DNA of 64,000 bases from an uncultured Rhodospirillales bacterium (lineage in GTDB: Bacteria; Pseudomonadota; Alphaproteobacteria; Acetobacterales; Acetobacteraceae): positions 1 through 64,000 of the forward strand of contig CAIYSR010000129.1 of NCBI GenBank assembly GCA_903928895.1, given 5' to 3'. Under the pieces are notes generated by a model. It did no database searches. It saw only the letters and a program-made list of their open reading frames with translations, and was not told where the DNA came from. The number at the start of each line of letters is the position of its first letter. The first letter of the stretch is position 1. A program made the position numbers and the translations under genes. Positions 8,728 to 16,473 of the stretch are shown piece by piece.

Positions 8728-9852
8728 TCAGGCGGCCTTCTGGCCCGGCATGCGGTTCCTTATGCCCATCTCGATCAAGGCCTCGTCAACCGCCACGACA
8801 AAGTTCTTCATATCGTCCGGCCCGATCGCGCCGATGCAGCCGACGCGGAAGCTCGGCTGCGGCGTGTTGTAGAAGTTGCTGATCAGGAAGCCGCGCCGCT
8901 TCAGCGCGTCGACAAACCCCTGCAACGACCACGCCGGATCGGCCGGCGCATGGATGTTCATCACCACCGGCCCCTGCATCTCGCGCGCCAGATACGGTAC
9001 CAGCCCGATCGCGATCGCCCCGTCATACAGCGCGTCTGCATTGGCCCGATATCGCGCCAGCCGCGCCGCCTGCCCGCCTTCGGCATCGAACAGATCGAGC
9101 GCGGTGACGAAGGCCGCCAGCACCTGCACCGGCGGCGTGAAGCGGAAACCGCCTGGGCTGCGCTTGTAGTTGGCATAGACATCGGCCAGGTCGAACGACC
9201 AGCTCCCGGCCTGACCCAGGCACGCCTCCAGCCGGTCGATCCGCGCCACCGTGAACGACAGGCCGGGCAGGCATTCCAGGCATTTGTTGGAGGTGAACAC
9301 CACCGCGTCGAGCTCGGGCTGCGCCCCGACGTCGAGCGGCAGCGCGCCGAAAGCTGAGACCGCGTCCAGGATCAGCCGACGCCCCGCCGCTCGGATCGCC
9401 GCCCCGACCGGGGCCGGATCATGCACCACGCCGGTTCCGGTCTCGTTGTAGACCAGCCCGACATGGGAAATCGTCGGATCCGCCGCCAGCGCCGCGGCCA
9501 CGGCTTGCGCGCTCACCGGCAGGTCGGGATCGACCTTCAGTGGTACCGCGACCCGTCCGGCCTCGTTGGCGAGCTTCACCATCCGCTCCGAATAGGCCCC
9601 CGCCATCGGTACCAGGATGCGCCCCCCCACCGGCATGAACGTCCGGATTGCGGCCTCGACCGCGAAATGCCCGCACCCCTGCAGGCACAGCGCGGCATGC
9701 ACCGCCGGATCGCCGCGGGCGATTTCCAGCACACGGCGGCGGGCGTCGACATAGAGCGGGCGGAAATCATTGTCCCAGGGCGCGATATCCTGCGCCATGG
9801 CCTGACGCACCTCGGGCCTGGTGGTGACCGGGCCGGGAATCAGCAGCAACAT
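8728..9852 (-). CDS. phnW: 2-aminoethylphosphonate–pyruvate transaminase-type class V aminotransferase
   Basis: 374 residues from ATG 9852, chosen because the protein then opens with LLLIPGPVTTRPEV as PhnW does; a GTG at 9927 would add 25 residues. The PLP lysine lies in TSNKCLECLPG, and the DAVSAFG aspartate that contacts the pyridine nitrogen is present. PhnW swaps the amino group of 2-aminoethylphosphonate to pyruvate, giving phosphonoacetaldehyde and alanine. No phosphonoacetaldehyde hydrolase or dehydrogenase (phnX, phnY, phnA) is in the window, so the substrate could also be another small amine or glyoxylate. It is in the same orientation as fhs, 24 bases apart. Confidence 0.8.
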   Translation of the reverse strand: MLLLIPGPVTTRPEVRQAMAQDIAPWDNDFRPLYVDARRRVLEIARGDPAVHAALCLQGCGHFAVEAAIRTFMPVGGRILVPMAGAYSERMVKLANEAGRVAVPLKVDPDLPVSAQAVAAALAADPTISHVGLVYNETGTGVVHDPAPVGAAIRAAGRRLILDAVSAFGALPLDVGAQPELDAVVFTSNKCLECLPGLSFTVARIDRLEACLGQAGSWSFDLADVYANYKRSPGGFRFTPPVQVLAAFVTALDLFDAEGGQAARLARYRANADALYDGAIAIGLVPYLAREMQGPVVMNIHAPADPAWSLQGFVDALKRRGFLISNFYNTPQPSFRVGCIGAIGPDDMKNFVVAVDEALIEMGIRNRMPGQKAA

Positions 9853-9958
9853 GGAGGCTTGACCTAGTGGTTGATGGAGGGGGATCAATGCGGCGCCAAA
9901 GTGGCGAAATCGCGTCGCCGCGTCCACCCGCGCGCCGATGCGACCAACGAGGATACCA

Positions 9959-10213
9959 ATGCCAGTGATGCCGCTCCTGCCCGCCTATCGCCACCCCGGC
10001 GGCCAGCTCCTGGTCTGGTGCAAATACTGCGACCGCTTCCATCGGCATCGCCCGCCCATCACCGCCGCCCCCCGCCTCGCCCACTGCCCCACCAATGGCG
10101 ACAGCCCCTACACCCGCACCGGCTACCGCCTGCAGGACGCCGGCGATGCCCCCGCCGAGATGATCAAGGCCGCCGACCGCCAGGAACTCCGCCCCGAGGG
10201 CCGGCAATGGTGA
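9959..10213 (+). CDS. Small Cys/His-containing hypothetical protein
   Basis: 84 residues. An upstream in-frame ATG at 9938 exists, but ATG 9959 has GAGG eight bases before it. The N-terminal third has WCKYCDRFHRHRPP followed about 20 residues later by AHCPTN, a CxxC–HxH–HC arrangement that could bind zinc. The C-terminal half is polar and basic. It is divergent from phnW and convergent with cysK. I do not recognise a named family. The third-position G/C bias resembles its neighbours, which supports a real gene. Confidence 0.55.
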   Translation: MPVMPLLPAYRHPGGQLLVWCKYCDRFHRHRPPITAAPRLAHCPTNGDSPYTRTGYRLQDAGDAPAEMIKAADRQELRPEGRQW

Positions 10214-10232
10214 GGAGCGGCGCCTCCCGGGA

Positions 10233-11192
10233 TCAGAGCCCGGCGAACAGCGGCGTGGAGAGATAGCGTTCGGCGAAGGACGGGGCGATGGCGACGATCA
10301 GTTTGCCGGTGTTCCCGGGATGGCGCGCGAGGTCCATGGCGGCGTGGAGCGCCGCGCCGGAGGAGATGCCGATAGGGACGCCGTCGCCGCGCGCGGCGCG
10401 CCGGGCGGCGGCGATGGCGTCGCGTTCGCTGACGCGGACGATGCTGTCGATGAGGGCAAGATCGAGGACTTTGGGTTTGAAACCGGGGCCGATGCCCTGG
10501 ACGCCATGCGGGCCGGGCTCGTCGCCCGAGAGGATCGCGCTTTCGGCCGGTTCGACGAGGATGATCTTGAGGCCTGGACGGCGCGGTTTGAGGGCGCGGG
10601 CGATTCCGGTCAGAGTGCCGCCGGTGCCGCCGCCGCCGATGACGATGTCGACGGCCCCTGCGGTGTCGGACCAGATTTCCTCGGCGGTCGCGGCCTCGTG
10701 GGCGGCGGGGTTGGCGGGGTTGTCGAACTGGCGCGGCATCCAGGCGTCAGGCGTGGCGGCGAGCAGGGCTTCAGCCTTGGCGATGGCCCCTGCCATGCCC
10801 TGGCGGCGCGGGGTGAGTTGCACCTCGGCACCCATCAGGCGGATCATTTTGCGGCGTTCGACCGAGGCGCCTTCGGGCATGCAGACGATCAGGCGGTAGC
10901 CCTTGGCGGAGGCGACGAAGGCGAGCGCGATGCCGGTGTTGCCGGAGGTGGGTTCGATCAGGACGGAGCGGCCGGGATGGATCAGTCCCGCGGCTTCGGC
11001 GGCCTCGACCATGGCGAGGCCGATGCGGTCCTTGACCGAGCCGAGCGGGTTGAAGAATTCGAGCTTGAGGACGAGGTCGGCGCGCAGATTTTCCTCGGCG
11101 GCGAGGCGGGGGAGGCGGACCAGCGGGGTGCGGCCGATGGTGCCGAGGATGCTGGCATGGATGCGGCCGTGGAGGGGGGGCGATTCGGTCAT
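10233..11192 (-). CDS. cysK: Cysteine synthase A (O-acetylserine sulfhydrylase)
   Basis: 319 residues of the PLP fold-type II beta family. It opens IGRTPLVRLPRLA and has the PLP lysine in FFNPLGSVKDRIG (about residue 55), the substrate loop EPTSGNTGIALA, the phosphate-binding GGGGTGGTLTGIAR, and GVQGIGPGFKP before the C-terminal lobe with GISSGAA. It makes L-cysteine from O-acetylserine and sulfide. It is divergent from an Rrf2-type regulator whose probable operator sits just ahead of this gene's start. Members of the same fold can be cystathionine beta-synthases, but the length and lack of a CBS domain favour CysK. Confidence 0.93.
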   Translation of the reverse strand: MTESPPLHGRIHASILGTIGRTPLVRLPRLAAEENLRADLVLKLEFFNPLGSVKDRIGLAMVEAAEAAGLIHPGRSVLIEPTSGNTGIALAFVASAKGYRLIVCMPEGASVERRKMIRLMGAEVQLTPRRQGMAGAIAKAEALLAATPDAWMPRQFDNPANPAAHEAATAEEIWSDTAGAVDIVIGGGGTGGTLTGIARALKPRRPGLKIILVEPAESAILSGDEPGPHGVQGIGPGFKPKVLDLALIDSIVRVSERDAIAAARRAARGDGVPIGISSGAALHAAMDLARHPGNTGKLIVAIAPSFAERYLSTPLFAGL

Positions 11193-11198
11193 GATCCA

Positions 11199-11211
11199 TC
11201 TGTATCACAGA
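11199..11211. promoter_or_regulatory. Inverted repeat, candidate Rrf2-family operator for cysK
   Basis: A perfect 5-base inverted repeat with a 3-base centre, TCTGT-ATC-ACAGA, lies 7 bases upstream of the cysK ATG in the 85-base divergent gap with the Rrf2 gene. Flanking bases extend the symmetry weakly. Rrf2 cysteine regulators bind short palindromes at such positions, so it may be the site through which the neighbour controls cysK. Assignment is by position and symmetry only. Confidence 0.4.
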
Positions 11212-11277
11212 GGTGCATCGTGGTTTAATCCTTGCCCGCCCCGAATTCCCTACCCATCCCGAAATCACGGAGTCGCC

Positions 11278-11727
11278 ATGCTTATTCGCCGGGACCGCGC
11301 CATGGTCGCCGTGACCATCGTGCTCGATATCGCCTTCCACGGCGGGCGGTCGAGCACGGTCAGTGCCGCTGAGCTGGCGGACCGGCTCGGGATGGCACGG
11401 CGCGGTATGGAACCGCTGTTGCAGGCGCTGTCGCGGGCGGGGCTGCTGGACAGCCTGCGCGGGCCGCGCGGCGGGTATCGGCTGGGGCGGCCGCGGCGGG
11501 ATATCAAAGTGGCGGACATCGTCGCGGCCGCAACGGCGGAGGAGGAGACCGGCCGCGAGGCCCCGGGCGGGCGGTTGCAGGCGGGCGTGGTCGATCCGTT
11601 GTGGGCGGAGCTGGAGACCGCAGCCGACGCCCATCTGGCGAAGCTGACGATCGAGGACCTGCTGGCCCGAGCGACGGCGGCAGGGCTGCGGCGGCCGACG
11701 GCGGAACCGATCACGTTTGCGATCTGA
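11278..11727 (+). CDS. Rrf2 family transcriptional regulator
   Basis: 149 residues. The N-terminal winged helix is clear: ELADRLGMARRGMEPLLQALSRAGLLDSLRG in two helices and turn, then the wing GPRGGYRLGRPRRDIKVADIV, the standard Rrf2 GG-Y-L signature. The three clustered cysteines of IscR-type Fe–S members are absent, so it should not carry an Fe–S cluster. It is divergent from cysK, the usual place for the CymR-like or CysR-like repressors that sense O-acetylserine or cysteine synthase. CGGAG precedes the ATG. A cysteine-supply regulator is the best guess. Confidence 0.8.
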   Translation: MLIRRDRAMVAVTIVLDIAFHGGRSSTVSAAELADRLGMARRGMEPLLQALSRAGLLDSLRGPRGGYRLGRPRRDIKVADIVAAATAEEETGREAPGGRLQAGVVDPLWAELETAADAHLAKLTIEDLLARATAAGLRRPTAEPITFAI

Positions 11728-11731
11728 GTCG

Positions 11732-13495
11732 GTGATCCCCGCGCTCCCGGCGCCGCCGCGCTTCGCGTCCCTGCGGCTGCTGCTGCCGTTTCTGCGGCCC
11801 TATCGGGGGCGGGCGCTGGGTGCGGGGCTGGCGCTGCTGATGTCGGCAGGGCTGATGCTGGGGCTCGGACAGGGGCTGCGCGGGCTGATCGATCGGGGGT
11901 TCGGTTCGGCCGACCCGGGGCGCCTCGATGCGGCGGCGCTCGGCATGTTCGCGGTGGTGGCGGGGCTGGCGCTGGCCACCAGTCTGCGGTTCTACTTGGT
12001 CTCCTGGCTCGGCGAACGGGTGGCGGCGGATCTGCGGCGCGCCGTCTATGAGCATGTGATCACCCTGTCGCCGGGGTTCTTCGAGACCAGCCGGACCGGG
12101 GATATTCTCTCGCGGCTGACTGCGGACGTGGCGCTGCTGCAGGCGCTGGTGGGCTCGGCAGTGTCGGTGGGGTTGCGCAGTTCGCTGCAACTGGTCGGCG
12201 CGTTCGCGATGTTGATCGCGACCAGCCCGAAGCTGGCGGGGATCGTGGCGGTGGTGGTGCCGTTCGTTGTGGCGCCGCTGGTGCTGTTCGGGCGGCGCGA
12301 GCGGCGGCTCTCGCGGGTGGCGCAGGACCGCGTGGCCGATCTCGGCGCGGTGGCGGAGGAAGTGCTCAACGGCTTGCGCGTGGTGCAGGCCTTCACCCGC
12401 GAGGTGCTGGAGCGGGAGCGCTTCGCCACCGGGGCCGAGGCATCGGTGGTGGCGGCGCTGCGGCGCGTGCGCACACGGGCGGCGCTGATCCTGGGGGTGA
12501 TCCTGCTCGGCTTCGGGGCGATCACGTTCAGCCTCTGGGTGGGCGGGCGCGATGTGGTGGCCGGCGTGATGACGGGCGGGGAGCTGTCGTCGTTCGTCTT
12601 CTACGCCGTGCTGCTGGCAACCTCGGGGGCGACGCTATCGGAGACCTGGGGCGATATCCAGCGCGCGATGGGGGCGGCGGACCGGCTGCTCGAACTGCTC
12701 GCGGCCGTGCCGACGGTGGCGCCCCCGGCGCGGCCGGTCAGCTTGCCGGTGCCGGCGCAAGGGCGCATCCGGTTCCACGACGTGACGTTTCGCTATCCGG
12801 CGCGTCCGGACCATATGGCGCTGGCGGAGTTTTCGCTGGACGTGGCGCCAGGCGAGACGGTGGCGCTGGTGGGGCCCTCGGGGGCAGGGAAGTCGACCCT
12901 GCTGGACCTGCTGCTGCGGTTTCACGATCCCTCGGAAGGGAGGATCGAGATCGACGGGGTGGATATCAGGCTGGTCGATCCGGCGGAGCTGCGCGCGCGG
13001 ATCGGGCTGGTGCCGCAGGACGCGGTGATGTTCAGCGCGACGGCGGCCGAGAATATCGGCTACGGGCGGTCCGGCGCCACGGAGGCGGAGATCAGGGCCG
13101 CGGCGCGTGCGGCCGCAGCGGAGCGGTTTGTCGACGAGTTGCCCGACGGGTTCGCGACCTTTCTCGGCGCCAAGGGGGTGATGCTGTCCGGCGGGCAGCG
13201 GCAGCGGCTGGCGATCGCGCGGGCGGTGCTGCGCAACCCGGCGATCCTCCTGCTCGACGAGGCGACAAGTGCGCTCGATGCGGAGTCGGAGCAGGCCGTG
13301 CAGGCGGCGCTGGCGGCATTGTCGGTGGGACGGACGACACTGGTGGTGGCGCACCGGCTGGCCACGGTGCGCCGCGCCGACCGGATCGTCGTGCTCGATC
13401 GCGGGCGGATCGTGGCGGTGGGCAAGCACGAAGAGCTGGTGCGCGCCGGCGGGCTCTACGCCCGGCTCGCGGCCTTGCAGTTCACCGACAGCTGA
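11732..13495 (+). CDS. ABC exporter, fused membrane and ATPase domains (MsbA-like)
   Basis: About 587 residues from GTG 11732; a TTG at 11717 overlapping the Rrf2 gene is equally possible and neither has a strong ribosome site. The first 310 residues form six membrane spans of the type 1 exporter fold. The C-terminal ATPase has Walker A GPSGAGKST, Q-loop RIGLVPQDAVMFSAT, signature [14 protein letters not shown], Walker B ILLLDEATSALD and the H-loop VVAHRL. It works as a homodimer exporting lipid, drug or peptide, with substrate unknown. It sits directly after the Rrf2 gene and is convergent with nusG, with only four bases between the stops. Confidence 0.93.
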   Translation: MIPALPAPPRFASLRLLLPFLRPYRGRALGAGLALLMSAGLMLGLGQGLRGLIDRGFGSADPGRLDAAALGMFAVVAGLALATSLRFYLVSWLGERVAADLRRAVYEHVITLSPGFFETSRTGDILSRLTADVALLQALVGSAVSVGLRSSLQLVGAFAMLIATSPKLAGIVAVVVPFVVAPLVLFGRRERRLSRVAQDRVADLGAVAEEVLNGLRVVQAFTREVLERERFATGAEASVVAALRRVRTRAALILGVILLGFGAITFSLWVGGRDVVAGVMTGGELSSFVFYAVLLATSGATLSETWGDIQRAMGAADRLLELLAAVPTVAPPARPVSLPVPAQGRIRFHDVTFRYPARPDHMALAEFSLDVAPGETVALVGPSGAGKSTLLDLLLRFHDPSEGRIEIDGVDIRLVDPAELRARIGLVPQDAVMFSATAAENIGYGRSGATEAEIRAAARAAAAERFVDELPDGFATFLGAKGVMLSGGQRQRLAIARAVLRNPAILLLDEATSALDAESEQAVQAALAALSVGRTTLVVAHRLATVRRADRIVVLDRGRIVAVGKHEELVRAGGLYARLAALQFTDS

Positions 13496-13499
13496 AAGG

Positions 13500-14036
13500 C
13501 TAGACCTTCTCGACCTGGCTGTATTCGAGTTCGACCGGGGTGGAGCGGCCGAAGATCGAGACGCTGACCTTGACCCGGCCCTTTTCCTCGTCGACTTCCT
13601 CGACGGTGCCGTTGAAGCTGGTGAAGGGGCCGTCGGCGACGCGGATCTGCTCGCCGATCTCGAACAGGATCGCGGGGCGGGGATGCTCGATGCCCTCCTG
13701 CGTCTGCTTCATGATGCGTTCGGCCTCGGCATCGCTGATCGGAGTCGGCTTGGTCTTGGAGCCGAGGAAGCCGGTAACCTTGGGCGTGTCCTTGACGAGA
13801 TGCCAGGCTTCGTCGGTCAGTTCCATCTTCACCAGGACGTAGCCCGGGAAGAACTTGCGCTCGGCGTTGACCTTCTGGCCGCGGCGCAGCTCGACGACCT
13901 CCTCCGAGGGGACGAGCACATCATCGATCTGGTCGGCGAGGCCCTTCTGGGCCGCCTGTTCCTTGATCTGCTGTCCGATCTTTTTCTCGAATCCGGAATA
14001 GACATGGACGACATACCAGCGCTTGGCCATGTTCAA
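13500..14036 (-). CDS. nusG: Transcription termination/antitermination protein NusG
   Basis: 178 residues, the normal length. The NGN domain opens [21 protein letters not shown] and includes [10 protein letters not shown]; the KOW domain near the C-terminus has [24 protein letters not shown] and LEYSQVEKV. NusG binds RNA polymerase beta-prime and links it to Rho or ribosomes. It lies six bases after secE, the conserved bacterial order, and is probably cotranscribed with tRNA-Trp and secE. Confidence 0.98.
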   Translation of the reverse strand: MNMAKRWYVVHVYSGFEKKIGQQIKEQAAQKGLADQIDDVLVPSEEVVELRRGQKVNAERKFFPGYVLVKMELTDEAWHLVKDTPKVTGFLGSKTKPTPISDAEAERIMKQTQEGIEHPRPAILFEIGEQIRVADGPFTSFNGTVEEVDEEKGRVKVSVSIFGRSTPVELEYSQVEKV

Positions 14037-14042
14037 CGCTTC

Positions 14043-14246
14043 CTAGAAACCGGTGCCGAACAACAGACGGACGCCGACGCCGATAATCTGATCGGCGATG
14101 AAGAAGAAGGCAGCCGCGAGCGTGCCCAGGGCGAAGACGAGCCCCGTGGTCACCATGGTCTCCTTGCGCGAAGGCCAGGTGACCTTGGTGACTTCGCTGC
14201 GGACTTCGCGCGCGAATTTCAACGGATCGAACGCCACGCCGGTCAT
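14043..14246 (-). CDS. secE: Preprotein translocase subunit SecE
   Basis: 67 residues: a short cytoplasmic amphipathic helix (FAREVRSEVTKVTWPSRKET, the SecE signature region) and one membrane helix from about residue 33. This is the single-span form of most bacteria outside the enterics. It clamps the two halves of SecY in the inner membrane. It lies between tRNA-Trp and nusG on the same strand, which is the canonical context. Confidence 0.97.
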   Translation of the reverse strand: MTGVAFDPLKFAREVRSEVTKVTWPSRKETMVTTGLVFALGTLAAAFFFIADQIIGVGVRLLFGTGF

Positions 14247-14336
14247 GCTCCCAGGCTGCCTTCCAGTGCGGGGGTGATTCCCCTTTTAGTCACGTCAAAT
14301 TCCGGATCGCACGAATTTGCGGGACCGGTGCGGCGC

Positions 14337-14413
14337 TGGCAGGGGTGGAGGGTCTCGAACCCCCAACCTCCGGTTTTGGAGACCGGCGCTCTAGCCAATT
14401 GAGCTACACCCCT
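14337..14413 (-). tRNA. tRNA-Trp (CCA anticodon)
   Basis: The minus-strand copy folds as a full cloverleaf: acceptor AGGGGTG/CACCCCT, D arm GCTC…GAGC, anticodon stem CCGGT/ACCGG with loop CTCCAAA (anticodon CCA), T loop TTCGAGA, discriminator G and a genome-encoded CCA. It is 74 nt before the CCA. It precedes secE. Confidence 0.97.
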
Positions 14414-14529
14414 ACGCGCCCGGCCCGAGCATGTCACAGAACGGCCCGGTCCAGGGGGGCGTAAAGAGAATGTTGGCGCCGCGATGTCAAGGGGATGATT
14501 GCGCAAGGGGGGGAGGATTGCGGCGCGCG

Positions 14530-14603
14530 TGGAGCGGGTGACGGGAATCGAACCCGCACAGCCAGCTTGGAAGGCTGGGACTCTACCATTGAGCTACACC
14601 CGC
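14530..14603 (-). tRNA. tRNA-Gly (TCC anticodon)
   Basis: Cloverleaf on the minus strand: acceptor GCGGGTG/CACCCGC, D arm GCTCAATGGTAGAG, anticodon stem CCAGC/GCTGG with loop CTTCCAA (anticodon TCC), T arm GCGGG TTCGATT CCCGT, discriminator T and encoded CCA. Confidence 0.97.
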
Positions 14604-14762
14604 ACGCCCCTCTCCGTAACAGGACCCGGCCGCCGGCTCAAGCGCCGTGCATCCCGCTCGGGCGGTGCCGCCGATGTTATTTCTAATTGCCGGGTCCGTA
14701 CCCGATACTGGGTCGCCGCGGGAGAACGTGTGCGCGACAGCGATGCAACCGGAGCGGGGCAG

Positions 14763-16187
14763 ATGGCGGGACTGGACGAGAAGCGTGCCTGGTTGAGCAA
14801 GGTGGGCGGACCGCCGGCGGCGGCCTCCGCCAGCGGGGCACCGGGAGGCACTCCCACTGGTGCTCCCGCTGGCGCTCCCCCCGGCGCTCCGGGGGGCGGT
14901 CCCGGCGGGCCGCCTGCCCAGGCTCCGGTCACCGCTCCGCTCGGTGCCAAGCCCAGCACCAATATTGTCACCGACGGCGCGGTCTCCCCCACGACCCCCT
15001 TCACCGTCACCCCCGCCGTCATGGTCGAGGTCGAGAAGATCGCCATCGGTCTGCTCCGGCCCATCGTCATCGGCATGGCCAACAAGGCCTTCTCCGCCTA
15101 TCTCAGTTCCATCGATCAGGTCAGCGGCGCGCTCGACAAGGCCGAGAAGGACGAGAACGACGCCAATGCCGCGGTCGCCACGGTGGTCATCTCCGTCGCC
15201 CTGCTCGCCGCCGGCCCGGCCCTCGGCGCCGCCGCCGCCGCGGCGGCCACCAAGGTCAATGGCCTTGACGCCACTTTGCGCGGCCAGATCGAGACCCAAG
15301 GCCCGCGCCTGGCCAAGCTCGCCGGCATGACCGACGACAACGCGATCAGTGCCATCACCGCCGCCGCCTACAGCGATTTCTCCAACAGCGCCCTTTCCCG
15401 TCTGATCACCGAGTTCAACGCCGACAAGGCCAAGGCCGCCATCGACAAAGGCACTGCCGCCCTCAGCGGCCAGGCCGTCAAGCTCACCCAGCATCCCGAC
15501 AAATGGGCCAACGGCCATGCCTTTCTGGATGCCCTCAAGACCACTGCCGACGGCTCCATCAGCAAGCTGATTCCCATCATCGGCACCACCAACGACTTCA
15601 GCGGCCTCGTCGGCCTGTTCAAGAGCTTCGAGGCCGGCACCCCCGACTTCTACAAGACCACCATCCGCCAGCAGGCCGACCATTTCATGGCCCAGCTCGC
15701 CCCCCCCATGGCCGCGGCTCAGAGCCACAAGGGCCACGAGATGCTGGTAAAAATGAACGCCTACGGCCGCATGCGCTACGCCCGCGTCCTGATCGACGCC
15801 GAGCCCGGCCTGCTCGGCTCCGGTGTCACCTATGTGTTCCGCGCCTGGGTCACACCTGACATGGAGCCGATGGCCGCCCAGACCAATCCCACCGAGATCA
15901 ATCCCAAGGACATCGAAGGCCATCTCCCCGCGCCAGAGGAGGAGGCCAACAAGGCCCGCGTCGTGCGCATGGATGCCTGGGGCAAGCTCCGCCTGGCCAT
16001 TGTCTCGGTTGCCGACGACGGCATCGTCAAGGTCGACTATGGCAAGATGACTTTCGTCCGCTGGGTCGCCGACAGTGAGACCGCACAGGCCGAAGCGCAA
16101 GGTGCCAGTCAGAACGGCGGCATCAACACCGTCGATCCCGGCAAGGTCGCCGGCCTCAAGGCCCCGCCCGAACCCCCGAAAACCTGA
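14763..16187 (+). CDS. Unrecognised 474-residue protein with Gly/Pro/Ala-rich N-terminus
   Basis: From ATG 14763, 474 residues. Residues about 16–60 are a Gly/Ala/Pro-rich linker with repeated GAP-type triplets. Residues about 75–170 carry a hydrophobic run (VVISVALLAAGPALGAAAAAAA) that could be a membrane or pore-like segment. The middle is helical and alanine-rich, and the C-terminal 130 residues have two related blocks (KMNAYGRMRYARVLIDAEP and RMDAWGKLRLAIVSVADD), which look like a duplicated beta-rich unit. There is no signal peptide. It lies between tRNA genes, a frequent site of acquired genes, and its strand composition is C-rich. I cannot assign a function; a surface, toxin-like or secretion-associated protein is conceivable. 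Confidence 0.7.
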   Translation: MAGLDEKRAWLSKVGGPPAAASASGAPGGTPTGAPAGAPPGAPGGGPGGPPAQAPVTAPLGAKPSTNIVTDGAVSPTTPFTVTPAVMVEVEKIAIGLLRPIVIGMANKAFSAYLSSIDQVSGALDKAEKDENDANAAVATVVISVALLAAGPALGAAAAAAATKVNGLDATLRGQIETQGPRLAKLAGMTDDNAISAITAAAYSDFSNSALSRLITEFNADKAKAAIDKGTAALSGQAVKLTQHPDKWANGHAFLDALKTTADGSISKLIPIIGTTNDFSGLVGLFKSFEAGTPDFYKTTIRQQADHFMAQLAPPMAAAQSHKGHEMLVKMNAYGRMRYARVLIDAEPGLLGSGVTYVFRAWVTPDMEPMAAQTNPTEINPKDIEGHLPAPEEEANKARVVRMDAWGKLRLAIVSVADDGIVKVDYGKMTFVRWVADSETAQAEAQGASQNGGINTVDPGKVAGLKAPPEPPKT

Positions 16188-16253
16188 GACGGCCCCACCC
16201 CAGCGCCGGGCAGCCGCATCGCCTGTGATCGACGGGAAAACCCGGCAGGCCGT

Positions 16254-16339
16254 TGGTGGAGGGGGTTGGATTCGAACCAACGTAGGCGCACGCCAACGGA
16301 TTTACAGTCCGTCCCCTTTAGCCACTCGGGCACCCCTCC
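16254..16339 (-). tRNA. tRNA-Tyr (GTA anticodon)
   Basis: Minus-strand class II tRNA of 86 nt including encoded CCA: acceptor GGAGGGG/CCCCTCC, D arm GCCCGAGTGGC, anticodon loop CTGTAAA (anticodon GTA), long variable arm, T loop TTCGAAT, discriminator A. It is divergent from rlmB. Confidence 0.97.
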
Positions 16340-16473
16340 GCCGTTCGGCACGGTGAAACCGTCCGCCGGAAGCGCCGCTCTATTGGCTTTCGGGGGTGCT
16401 TGTCAACGACGGGCGCCCATGTAGCGGCTGCATGCGTTTGATGATGGCGCGATCGGGCGTATAGGATGGTGCC

